Of a stretch of 24,754 nt of DNA, positions 14,328 through 22,345 are shown piece by piece. A model generated the notes under the pieces. It searched no databases, was not told the DNA's origin, and saw only the letters and a program-made list of their open reading frames with translations. Within the stretch, counting starts at the first letter, position 1. Each line of letters begins with the position of its first letter. Source of the stretch: a virus; the IMG/VR virus record IMGVR_UViG_3300024346_000481, positions 1-24,754 of that record. One strand, given 5' to 3'. The position numbers and the translations under genes were made by a program.

Positions 14328-15156
14328 TCTAAGAGAGATACCGTTTCAGCCTTCGACGATAGAAGGGATCGACGAAACACTTTTTGAATGGTTGAGAGAC
14401 ACTGCTGATGTCCGATGTACAACTGCTGATGGGTTTAAAAAAGTCCCCACCCTTTGGATCTCTGCGGAGAGGCCGTTTCAAAGGAAGCACAACCAAGACC
14501 TTATGACCTCTTCTGGGTCTTTGAATCTCCCGATAATAACTCTCCAAAGAGATGGTATCTCAAAAGATAATGCAAAAAAAGGGTCTATATGGGGAAATAT
14601 GCCAGCAGTTGCTGACGCGAAGGGTGGGTCAATAGTAATAGCAAGAAAGATAAATCAAATTAAGACTTCTAATTTTGCAAACGCAGATGCCAAAAGAACA
14701 TATGGGCAGATGAACTATAGGAATAGGAGAAAGAATAAGAAGGTCGTATATCAGACTATCTCCATACCTCAGCCAGTTTATATAGAGATTTCATATAAGA
14801 TAACTCTGATAAGCCAATACCAGCAACAAATAAACGAAATGGTTACTCCTTTCATAACTAAACCGGGTAACATGAATTATTTTGTGCTTAATAAAGATGG
14901 GCACTCTTATGAGGTATTCCCGGATACGGATTATTCACAAGACAACACCGTTGAAGACATGTCCTCGGAAGAGAGAAGATATAAGACAACGATCGGGTTA
15001 AAGGTTCTGGCCTACTTAATAGGGGAGGATAAGAATCAAGAAACGCCAAAGTTTGTTGTTAGGGAAAACGCAGTTGAAGTAAAAATCCCGAGAGAACATG
15101 TCGTGCTGGGGGACCCTCTAGAACAAATAGATAAGAAGGGGTCTTATAGGGAATAA
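14317..15156 (+). CDS. Probable tail terminator or sheath stabiliser (gp15-like)
   Basis: A 279-residue protein, about the size of T4 gp15 (272). The ATG at 14317 is chosen over the in-frame TTG just before it, with AAGGAAGGGG at 14300-14309 as ribosome site. Recognisable features are VPTLWISAERPFQRKHNQDL (a strand followed by a basic loop), ITLQRDGISKDNAKK, and IPQPVYIEISYKITLISQYQ followed by QQINEMVTPFIT, which matches the P-x-x-(Y/L)-x-(L/I)-x-(Y/F)-x-(L/I) core of tail terminator proteins. T4 gp15 caps the tail tube and sheath and joins the neck. The sheath gene is next, with an 85-base gap between. A different tail-completion role is possible. Confidence 0.85.
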   Translation: MEDNLREIPFQPSTIEGIDETLFEWLRDTADVRCTTADGFKKVPTLWISAERPFQRKHNQDLMTSSGSLNLPIITLQRDGISKDNAKKGSIWGNMPAVADAKGGSIVIARKINQIKTSNFANADAKRTYGQMNYRNRRKNKKVVYQTISIPQPVYIEISYKITLISQYQQQINEMVTPFITKPGNMNYFVLNKDGHSYEVFPDTDYSQDNTVEDMSSEERRYKTTIGLKVLAYLIGEDKNQETPKFVVRENAVEVKIPREHVVLGDPLEQIDKKGSYRE

Positions 15157-15185
15157 TAAATAAAATGACTTTGCTGTTAACTGTA

Positions 15186-15197
15186 ACTATTTATTAA
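15186..15197 (+). promoter_or_regulatory. Candidate late promoter element before sheath gene
   Basis: ACTATTTATTAA lies in the 85-base gap between the gp15-like gene and the sheath gene, 44 bases before the ATG at 15242. It is the same sequence seen before gp22 with one or two changes. The gap has no terminator, so transcription may also read through. Promoter role inferred. Confidence 0.3.
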
Positions 15198-15241
15198 GAC
15201 GAAAACGTTGTGCATTAGTGCTCGATAGGAGACGATAACAT

Positions 15242-18184
15242 ATGACATCCAGAAGTTTTAAATTTTTATCACCGGGAATCTTTTTAAACGAGATTGATAA
15301 TTCCCAATTAACAAATTTTCCTGCCGGTATAGGCCCAGTTGTTATAGGGCGAACTAGTTATGGGCCCGGGCTCAGACCAACAGTTGTAGAATCTTTTGAT
15401 GACTATGCTGCTGCATACGGGTTACCTAACCCCGGCGTTGGCGGGGGCGATCAATGGAGAGATGGAAACTCATCAGGCCCAACATATGCTGCTTATGCTG
15501 CCCAAGCTTATCTTCGCGCTAATGGCCCAGTAACAATGATTAGGCTTCTCGGTGAAGAATCTCCCTCTGCATCAACCGAAGGAAAAGCCGGGTGGGTTAC
15601 AAGGAAGCCCTCTACTTCTGAGTCCGCTCTGCTTACTTCAACTGGAGGTGGTGCTTATGGCTTGTTTATATGTAATTCTAGTTCCGCCGGGAGTGAGGTG
15701 CACGGAACTGGATCTCTTGCGGCAGTTTTCTATTGTGGGCAGGGAGTCCCAATGCTCAAGGGTAAAATCGCAGGCACATCCACTGTAACTTCATCTGCAG
15801 GAGTATTTGTCGACTCGACCGACAAACAGGAATTTACTATCAGAATAATATCGGGTTCAAATCCTGACACCACAGCCGAACTTGGTGAAACTTTCGTATG
15901 CAACTTTACACCATCCAGTAAAAAATTTATTAGAAAGGTGTTCAACACAAACCCATCGCTCACTAACGGGGTCACCAATGACCCCAGTGTCGCTAAGACT
16001 TATTGGCTTGGTGAGACCTTTGAAAACGATGTCCTTACCACTTGCGATGAAGGAACTCAGATTGGCATAATTTTGGCACTTAACGCATCTGGTTCTACGG
16101 CCCCTACTGCAGAGCAAGCAGATTTTAGAATGCCAAACCTTGAAGCAAAAACTCCATGGGTTGTCAGCCAACATCAGGGTGCCCCCACTGATTTCGTTGG
16201 TGAATTCAGCTCTCAAGAGGTAGAGAAATTATTTAGGCTTGTGTCGATCAAAGGTGGCGAATGGCCTTCGAAAAATCTCAAAGTCTCAATAACAAATATT
16301 AAAGCCTCAAGAAACGTTTTTGATTCATATGGTACGTTTGATCTCCTTGTGAGGAAATCTAATGATACCGATATGAATATTCAAGTAGTTGAGAGATTCT
16401 CGGGTTTATCGTTAAACCCTAAATCACCGACTTTCGTTTCGAAACGGATCGGAGATCAATACCTTAAGTGGGATGAAACTAATGGCAACTACAGAATTAT
16501 TGGTAACAACCCAAATCTTTCAAATTATTTTAGAGTAGAAGTGTCCTCTAGGCTCTTAGCGGGCGGCCTTAACAAAGATCTAATACCCTTCGGATTCTAT
16601 GGGGCCCCCAAACACAAGGCTTTCTCTATTATTGGAGGTTCGGGTCGAGGAACTGCACCATATAATCCCGCCCGCCCTGACGATTATCTTGACAGCTCTT
16701 ATGTCGATGGCCGTTTGGGCCTTCCTTTTGTCGAAGACACCGACACGAACGGACATTTTGTTAATATATTAGATGAACAAATCGCATCTGACGACGGGAC
16801 CTTCAACGCATCGTTCGGATTTCCAGAGATTCCCCTTAGGCTTGACACAAAGCACGTCAGCACGTCAAGGCCTGAAAATGTTTACTTTGGTATAGACCTC
16901 GAAGTCACTGGTACGACGCTATATAACCACGGCTACGCTGACCTCACACGACCAGCAGCCAGAAATATCGGAACAAACGAAGATAAGACTGAAATCGACT
17001 CTGATGGGTTGCTTATTTACTCTTATTGGTTCACCTTGGACAATGTAAGTGCTAGCTCCCAAACTGCACCTTACCACGCTGTGTACGTTTCCGGTTCTAG
17101 GCAGGGTGGACTTTCCCTTACTGCCGATCCTCTGTATGGTATTGTCGAATTACTTGACCGAGGTCATAATAAATTTACTATGCCCGTTTTGGGGGGTCAC
17201 GACGGACTGAATGTTCTTGAGCGAGAGCCTTTTGGACAACATGTCTTGAGCGAAACAGCGACTGAAGAGAATAACTATGCTTATTACACTATTAACAGGG
17301 CACTCACTTCGGTAGATGACAAAGAGATGGTTGAGATGAACATTCTGTGTGCTCCCGGTGTAGTAAATCCTCGGCTCACAAAAAAGATGATTGACATTTG
17401 TGAGACACGCGGTGATGCTATTGCTGTTATCGATATCGAGGATGATTATATTCCTGCAACCGACAGTAGGCTTCCAGAGGCAGATAGGATTTATTCAGTA
17501 AAAGACGCGGTGGCGTCTTTGGACGCCCGAGGTATCAATTCTTCTTTCGGCTGCGCCTATTATCCTTGGGTTCAGATTGCAGACGCATTCAGCGGGGATT
17601 CTGTTTGGGTTCCCCCGTCAACGATCGCCCTCGGGGTCCTTGGGAGTTCAGAGGCTCGGTCGGAGCTCTGGTTCGCACCTGCAGGGTTCACTAGGGGTGG
17701 GCTGACAAATGGCGCAGCGGGGCTTAACACACTTTCAGCAAGGCAACGCCTTACTTCAAAAGACAGAGACGTTCTTTACGAATCGAATATTAACCCTATT
17801 GCCAGTTTTCCCTCTGAAGGCTTGGTTATCTTCGGCCAGAAGACTCTGCAGGTAACACCATCTGCTCTTGATAGGATTAACGTCCGCCGTCTGATGATCT
17901 TTATCAAGCGAGAAATCTCTTTGTTTGCAAGAGATATTCTATTTGATCAGAATGTTCAGTCAACTTGGCAGAGATTTTTATCTAGGGTTAATCCATTTTT
18001 GACTAGTGTTAAACTTAGGTTTGGATTGACGGATTTCTTAGTCGTTTTGGATGAAACTACGACGACGCCCGACCTGATCGACAGAAATATCATGTATGCC
18101 AAGGTATTTGTGAAGCCTGCTCGATCAATTGAGTTTATTGCGGTTGACTTCATGATTACTAACACCGGCGCAGAATTTCTGTAA
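15242..18184 (+). CDS. gp18: Tail sheath protein, unusually long (gp18)
   Basis: A 980-residue contractile sheath protein; T4 gp18 has 659. The N-terminus SPGIFLNEIDNSQLTNFPAG and VVIGRTSYGPGLRPTVVESF and the C-terminal third (about 690-980) are the conserved sheath core: MVEMNILCAPGVVNPRLTKK, AVIDIEDDYIPA, VPPSTIALGVLGSSEARSEL, then NVRRLMIFIKREISLFARDI, STWQRFLSRVNPFL and KPARSIEFIAVDFM. The middle (about 130-690) is expanded and Gly/Ser/Asp-rich, and probably forms surface domains that point outward in the extended tail, as the T4 gp18 variable domains do. The protein forms hexameric rings around the tube and contracts on infection. Start at 15242 with AGGAG at 15227-15231. Confidence 0.95.
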   Translation: MTSRSFKFLSPGIFLNEIDNSQLTNFPAGIGPVVIGRTSYGPGLRPTVVESFDDYAAAYGLPNPGVGGGDQWRDGNSSGPTYAAYAAQAYLRANGPVTMIRLLGEESPSASTEGKAGWVTRKPSTSESALLTSTGGGAYGLFICNSSSAGSEVHGTGSLAAVFYCGQGVPMLKGKIAGTSTVTSSAGVFVDSTDKQEFTIRIISGSNPDTTAELGETFVCNFTPSSKKFIRKVFNTNPSLTNGVTNDPSVAKTYWLGETFENDVLTTCDEGTQIGIILALNASGSTAPTAEQADFRMPNLEAKTPWVVSQHQGAPTDFVGEFSSQEVEKLFRLVSIKGGEWPSKNLKVSITNIKASRNVFDSYGTFDLLVRKSNDTDMNIQVVERFSGLSLNPKSPTFVSKRIGDQYLKWDETNGNYRIIGNNPNLSNYFRVEVSSRLLAGGLNKDLIPFGFYGAPKHKAFSIIGGSGRGTAPYNPARPDDYLDSSYVDGRLGLPFVEDTDTNGHFVNILDEQIASDDGTFNASFGFPEIPLRLDTKHVSTSRPENVYFGIDLEVTGTTLYNHGYADLTRPAARNIGTNEDKTEIDSDGLLIYSYWFTLDNVSASSQTAPYHAVYVSGSRQGGLSLTADPLYGIVELLDRGHNKFTMPVLGGHDGLNVLEREPFGQHVLSETATEENNYAYYTINRALTSVDDKEMVEMNILCAPGVVNPRLTKKMIDICETRGDAIAVIDIEDDYIPATDSRLPEADRIYSVKDAVASLDARGINSSFGCAYYPWVQIADAFSGDSVWVPPSTIALGVLGSSEARSELWFAPAGFTRGGLTNGAAGLNTLSARQRLTSKDRDVLYESNINPIASFPSEGLVIFGQKTLQVTPSALDRINVRRLMIFIKREISLFARDILFDQNVQSTWQRFLSRVNPFLTSVKLRFGLTDFLVVLDETTTTPDLIDRNIMYAKVFVKPARSIEFIAVDFMITNTGAEFL

Positions 18185-18241
18185 TTTAAATTTTAAAAAC
18201 TATATATGGTAACGGGCAGTTATCAATAGGAGAAAATAACA

Positions 18242-18751
18242 ATGGCAACAAATTTCTGGGCCAATCCATCAACCGAACCAAAGAGACAACACCGCTTTAT
18301 TGTACATGTCGATAGCTTTGAGCCGTGGCTTGCCGTCAAGGTTACTCGCCCTTCTTTTACTGTCGGTACTGCGACACATCCGTATCTTAATCATAATTTC
18401 CATTACCCGGGTAAAGTAGAGTGGCAACCGGTTAACTTGACGATAGTAGACGCAGGTCCGACTATCGACACTACAAATACCTTATATGATATTCTTATAA
18501 ACTCGGGTTATGTCTTCCCGGAAGACCCAGAGGAGAGATCAACAATCAGCAAGGCTGGCGCAGTTGGATCGATGGGTGTGGTGGTCATAAAGGAACTTGA
18601 TGCCTCTGGTGCAACTACTAGTAACTTTTCACTTATAAACGCTTGGATTGAATCGGTCACTTTGGGTGAGTTTGATTACGGTGCGGACGGCATCCTCCAA
18701 ATGAGTTTAACTCTCAAATATGATTACGCAAAGTACGCAGTCGGCGGCTAA
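18242..18751 (+). CDS. gp19: Tail tube protein (gp19)
   Basis: A 169-residue tail tube protein, close to T4 gp19 (163). It starts MATNFWANPSTEPKRQHRFI and shows the tube-protein fold: PWLAVKVTRPSFTVGTATHP, then HNFHYPGKVEWQPVNLTIVD, a short helix DTTNTLYDILINSGYVFP, and the closing strands ASGATTSNFSLINAWIESVT and LGEFDYGADGILQMSLTLKY. Hexameric rings stack to form the tube through which DNA leaves. It follows the sheath gene after 57 bases with AGGAG (18229-18233) as ribosome site; ACTATATATG at 18199-18208 in the gap could be a promoter element but is weak. Confidence 0.95.
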   Translation: MATNFWANPSTEPKRQHRFIVHVDSFEPWLAVKVTRPSFTVGTATHPYLNHNFHYPGKVEWQPVNLTIVDAGPTIDTTNTLYDILINSGYVFPEDPEERSTISKAGAVGSMGVVVIKELDASGATTSNFSLINAWIESVTLGEFDYGADGILQMSLTLKYDYAKYAVGG

Positions 18752-18771
18752 ATTTAACTTAAGAGGTATAT

Positions 18772-19617
18772 ATGGGTAAGAGAAACAATGAGTTAAGAGT
18801 TGGCTCCAAACACAACTCATCCAGTTCGGAAGTCCAACCTGTGGACCAGACCTTTTCCTTCTCATCTCCAACCGAAATAGTGGACTTACCCTCTCAGGGA
18901 AGACACTACGGGGAGGAACACCCTCTTCATGGCGTGAACAGTATTGAAATAAGGTTTATGACAGCGAAGGACGAAGACATTTTGACCTCGAAAACCCTGC
19001 TAAACAAGGGCCTCGCGTTAGACAGGTTTTTGAGCAACGTTATCGTTGACAAGAACATCAACCTCGCTGACCTTCTCGTCGGTGATAAGAATGCCCTACT
19101 AATTGCCGCAAGGAAAACTGGATATGGCTCAGCTTATGACACTAAAGTTCGGTGCCCAAGTTGTGGCGAGACTAGCGAATATTCGTTTAATCTAGATTTT
19201 TGTGGGATAGACAGAGGCGCTGATTGTGAAGAGTTAGACGTTGTCCCTGCCGAAACTGGCTATTTTTACGTAAATCTTCCGATTAGTAAAGTTCGCGTAA
19301 AAATAAAATTAATGGATGGAAGAGATGAAGCAAGGTTAGTTCATCTTATGAAAATCTCAAAGAAAACAAAGAAAAACGAAGCATCTATTACCGATATGTT
19401 TAAGGTTATGATAATCGAAGTAAACGAAACCACAAAAAAGGTCGCAATAAACGACTTTGTTGAATCAATGCCAGCTATGGACTCTAGGTATCTTAGGAAA
19501 GTATATGAAAGGATAATGCCTAAAATTGATATGTCACACAACTTTGTTTGTGAAAACTGTGGCTCCGAGACGTATATGGAGGTTCCGCTTAATGCGGAAT
19601 TCTTTTGGCCTAGATGA
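18772..19617 (+). CDS. gp26: gp26-like baseplate protein with zinc ribbon
   Basis: A 281-residue protein of the T4 baseplate gp26 type. The family part starts around residue 34 (EIVDLPSQGRHYGEEHPLHG) and includes IEIRFMTAKDEDILTSKTLL, ALDRFLSNVIVDKNI and GDKNALLIAARKTGYGS. Two C-x-x-C pairs, RCPSCGE (Cys128, Cys131) and VCENCGS (Cys260, Cys263), bracket a 130-residue segment and should bind one zinc. T4 gp26 is a small component (208 residues) of the baseplate hub; this homologue is longer, in line with marine T4-like relatives. It is 20 bases after the tube gene with AGAGG as ribosome site. Its final codons contain the ribosome site and start of the next small gene. Confidence 0.82.
   Translation: MGKRNNELRVGSKHNSSSSEVQPVDQTFSFSSPTEIVDLPSQGRHYGEEHPLHGVNSIEIRFMTAKDEDILTSKTLLNKGLALDRFLSNVIVDKNINLADLLVGDKNALLIAARKTGYGSAYDTKVRCPSCGETSEYSFNLDFCGIDRGADCEELDVVPAETGYFYVNLPISKVRVKIKLMDGRDEARLVHLMKISKKTKKNEASITDMFKVMIIEVNETTKKVAINDFVESMPAMDSRYLRKVYERIMPKIDMSHNFVCENCGSETYMEVPLNAEFFWPR
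19578..19582 (+). promoter_or_regulatory. Ribosome site inside upstream gene that sets the 19592 start
   Basis: GGAGG within the 3' end of the gp26-like gene, 9 bases before the ATG at 19592. It supports that ATG as the true start of the small downstream gene rather than the ATG at 19526, which has no such site. Confidence 0.7.
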
Positions 19618-19801
19618 TAAATATATAGAATCTGTATATGAAGAATTTTTCATATTAAAATATTATGGCAACTGGAGCTTAACAGAAGCTTATAATTTAC
19701 CAGTTGTTATCCGAAGGTGGTTTTTAAAAAGACTGTCAAAACAAATAGAAGATGAAAATGATGCAGTTAACAACGCACAAGCTTCTTCTAAGAAAAGGTA
19801 G
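19592..19801 (+). CDS. Small tail assembly protein, possibly gp51-like (69 aa)
   Basis: A 69-residue protein overlapping the gp26-like gene by 26 bases in another frame. The ATG at 19592 has GGAGG at 19578-19582. Residues 10-55 hold a compact pattern: YIESVYEEFFILKYYGNWSL, then TEAYNLPVVIRRWFLKRLSK, with a trailing acidic and Ser/Lys tail. Y-x-G-x-W-S-(F/L)-x-E-A-x-x-L-P-x-x-x-R-x-W-F is a pattern I associate with a small gene that sits between gp26 and the tape measure in marine T4-like phages, sometimes described as gp51-like (hub assembly) or a tail assembly chaperone. Position before the tape measure gene fits either. A strong terminator follows. Confidence 0.7.
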   Translation: MRNSFGLDDKYIESVYEEFFILKYYGNWSLTEAYNLPVVIRRWFLKRLSKQIEDENDAVNNAQASSKKR

Positions 19802-19807
19802 TCATTA

Positions 19808-19833
19808 AAAAGCCGGATACTAATCCGGCTTTT
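19808..19833 (+). terminator. Intrinsic terminator before the tape measure gene
   Basis: AAAAGCCGGAT (19808-19818) pairs perfectly over 11 bases with ATCCGGCTTTT (19823-19833) around a 4-base ACTA loop, followed by A and six T. It lies 7 bases after the small gene's stop and ends the tube-gp26 transcript. Confidence 0.92.
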
Positions 19834-19892
19834 ATTTTTTGTTTTAGACTAGTTATATTGAGAAATACCCTATCCCCACTTGGAGGCCTGCC

Positions 19893-22325
19893 ATGACGGA
19901 ACCAACAGACGCTGCCAAAGCAAGTCAACTTGCCAGTCAATATATTAAAATGCAGCAGGAAACGAGTGCACTTAACCGAGCCTCGGAGGATCATGGTGTA
20001 CTTCTTGACAGCTCTGTAGAAAAATTAAAAGAAGCAATCCGATTGGAAAAAGATAGGATAAAACTCCTTAATAGGTCTAACGGGTATCTGCTTACCATCG
20101 CCGAAACTGCTCAAAAAAACCTCGCAATCGCCCGAGACCAAGAAGCTCACGACGAGGAGAAGATAGCGCGATTAACAAAAGAATCCGAGCTTCTCCTTGA
20201 AATGATAAATATATCCGAAAACAAAAGGAAAATTGCCGCCGAGCAGGCAGAGCAAGACAACGAGCGTCGCGAAAAGGCTATAGCCGGTCAAAAAGAATTA
20301 AATGAAACTGTTGAAAAATTCTCTAGTAGTGTAAAAGATATTGGGAAAAGCCTGTTGAATATTTTTAAAGGCAATGGATTCAAATCAATGCTCCCTTCTC
20401 TTAAGAATTTTCTAGGATCTATGGGACAACTAATAACAAAGTCTGGTTCGGTAGGGAAGGCAATAAAGAATGTTTTTAGCCAAAATGCTATAAAAGGGTT
20501 TGGCAGCGCCTTGTCGAGCGTTTCTGCTGGTGCAGTAGACAAGATGGTTCAGAAAACAAAAGAAATGGTCTTGGCGCTTGATGCCGCAAGCACTTCCATG
20601 GCGAAACTTACAGGTGGAGGCGAGAATTATAATGATAACCTGCAAAAAGTATATGGAAGTCAACAAACACTCATGCACTCTGTTAGCCAACTGGGAAAGG
20701 CGCAAGAAGGCTTATTTCGGAACATGACAGTTTTCTCAAGTCTGTCTAAAGAAAGTCAAAAGGGTTTCTTGGACGTTAACGCCAGTATGGAGAAAATTGG
20801 CGTAACTAACTTTCCAGAGACTGTAGATGTTATGACCAGAGCAATGGGACGAAATGTAGAACAGGCTAAAAAAACTGGCGTAGCGATGGTTTCGTTTGCA
20901 AAAGATCTTGGTGTGCCAGCATCGGTGATTATGAAGGATTTCCAAGCAGCAGCAGGCAATTTGGCAAAATATGGAAACCAAATGACCAGCCAATTCAAGA
21001 AGCTTGCTGCAGTTTCGAAGACAACAGGGGTGAGCGTCCAAGCTATGTTGGGAATAACCGGAAAGTTTGATACGTATGAATCGGGTGCCCAATCGGTAGC
21101 GAAATTAAATGCGGTAATGGGTGGGCCATATTTAAATACCGTCAACCTTATGAAAATGTCAGACGACGAAAGAATCAAACAACTTGTCAAACAAGTAAAA
21201 TTGTCAGGGCTTTTGACCAAGAAAGGAGATAGATTTACGAAGATGGCGCTCACTCAGGCTATCGGAGCTTCTAGCGCGGAGGCGGCGATGAGATTATTAA
21301 ATATGTCTCAAGCAGAACAACTTAAAAACCAGCAGAAGGCAGCAAAAGAAGAATCAATGCAAAAAGCGATGGCGAACCTCAGAGAGGCGGCATATAAAAC
21401 AATACCGGTGATGGAAAAAATTGGTTTAATAATGCTGAATATTTTCTCAGAGAGCGGTAGTGCCTCTGAAGTATTAAAATTTATTGAGAAAAGTTTGATC
21501 CCCGGCCTTGAGACTTTCGCGAGAGTCGCACGATCGGTTTGGGAAGTTCTTGGCCTATGGATCTTCGCCATTCCAATAATGCTTAAATTAGTTGGAGTAT
21601 TTATAACTATGTTACCTGCCCTCGCTAATATGACTGCCGCTATTGCCGCATCTGGTGCTGCTATTGCCGGTGGGGGTGCCGCAGGTGGCGTAGGATTGAC
21701 GGCAGCCCTGACGGCGGCCATGCCCCTTATCCTTAAGATAACCTTGGTAGCAGCTGGATTCGCTGCCGTCCTTCTCCTTATTGCTAGCGCATCGACTCTC
21801 TTTTTTGACGCACTAGGAGACAATATACCGAAGCTCGCAGAACATGGCACAGAGATGTTTGTGGTTGCTGGTGGTATAGTGGCGATTGGATATGCTTTGG
21901 CAGCAGTGGGTATTGCAGCCTTACCGGCAATAGCAGGGATTGGAGTTATAACTGCTGGCGTCGTCGCTCTCGGCTCGGCAATGAAAGATTTGCCTCAAGC
22001 AATCTTAAACCCTGAAAACGGTTTCACGAGATTCGTCGAGGTTTCAACAGAATTGACAACCGATAACGTTGATAATGTTAGACAAATAGTAGAAAAGGCA
22101 AATGCTTACCACAAAGGGGTGATTGAAGTTCAAAACAAGACGACCCTTGGACCCGTTACTGATCTTATGGGAGGACAACAGTCAGCAGCTCAATCCGGTC
22201 ACACACAGTTGCAGCCGCACTATCAAGTTATCTTGGAAGTTGACGGCGACGCGCTAGCTTCTGGTGTGTTCAAGGCGATGGATAAAACAATAACAATGCA
22301 GACCGTGGCGAACATGGTATCATAA
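19893..22325 (+). CDS. Tape measure or hub protein (gp29-like)
   Basis: An 810-residue protein with tape measure features. Residues 1-160 are a charged coiled coil (EEKIARLTKESELLLEMINI, RREKAIAGQKELNETVEKFS). The middle is amphipathic helix with Gly/Ser turns (LPSLKNFLGSMGQLITKSGS, GVPASVIMKDFQAAAGNLAK). Residues about 545-705 are strongly hydrophobic with Ala/Gly-rich segments (WIFAIPIMLKLVGVFITMLP, ALTAAMPLILKITLVAAGFA, GIVAIGYALAAVGIAALPAI), as in proteins that enter the host membrane with the DNA. T4 gp29 has 590 residues; if length sets tail length, this tail is longer. It is the first gene after the terminator and has GGAGG at 19881-19885, 7 bases before the ATG. No lysozyme motif seen. 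Confidence 0.82.
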   Translation: MTEPTDAAKASQLASQYIKMQQETSALNRASEDHGVLLDSSVEKLKEAIRLEKDRIKLLNRSNGYLLTIAETAQKNLAIARDQEAHDEEKIARLTKESELLLEMINISENKRKIAAEQAEQDNERREKAIAGQKELNETVEKFSSSVKDIGKSLLNIFKGNGFKSMLPSLKNFLGSMGQLITKSGSVGKAIKNVFSQNAIKGFGSALSSVSAGAVDKMVQKTKEMVLALDAASTSMAKLTGGGENYNDNLQKVYGSQQTLMHSVSQLGKAQEGLFRNMTVFSSLSKESQKGFLDVNASMEKIGVTNFPETVDVMTRAMGRNVEQAKKTGVAMVSFAKDLGVPASVIMKDFQAAAGNLAKYGNQMTSQFKKLAAVSKTTGVSVQAMLGITGKFDTYESGAQSVAKLNAVMGGPYLNTVNLMKMSDDERIKQLVKQVKLSGLLTKKGDRFTKMALTQAIGASSAEAAMRLLNMSQAEQLKNQQKAAKEESMQKAMANLREAAYKTIPVMEKIGLIMLNIFSESGSASEVLKFIEKSLIPGLETFARVARSVWEVLGLWIFAIPIMLKLVGVFITMLPALANMTAAIAASGAAIAGGGAAGGVGLTAALTAAMPLILKITLVAAGFAAVLLLIASASTLFFDALGDNIPKLAEHGTEMFVVAGGIVAIGYALAAVGIAALPAIAGIGVITAGVVALGSAMKDLPQAILNPENGFTRFVEVSTELTTDNVDNVRQIVEKANAYHKGVIEVQNKTTLGPVTDLMGGQQSAAQSGHTQLQPHYQVILEVDGDALASGVFKAMDKTITMQTVANMVS

Positions 22326-22345
22326 CACTGGGAGTGATTAGCGCG

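Noticed and set aside
19561-19617. Programmed frameshift fusing the gp26-like protein to the 19592 protein
   Set aside because: The small gene has its own GGAGG and ATG, and no slippery sequence is evident in the overlap.
20756-21253. Second long - strand frame within the tape measure gene (165 codons)
   Set aside because: Antisense to a clear coding region, with no recognisable domain. Treated as a shadow.
21308-21850. Long open frame on the - strand within the tape measure gene (180 codons)
   Set aside because: It mirrors the Ala/Gly-rich hydrophobic part of the + strand gene, gives a low-complexity product, has no ribosome site context and lies in a fully one-directional module.
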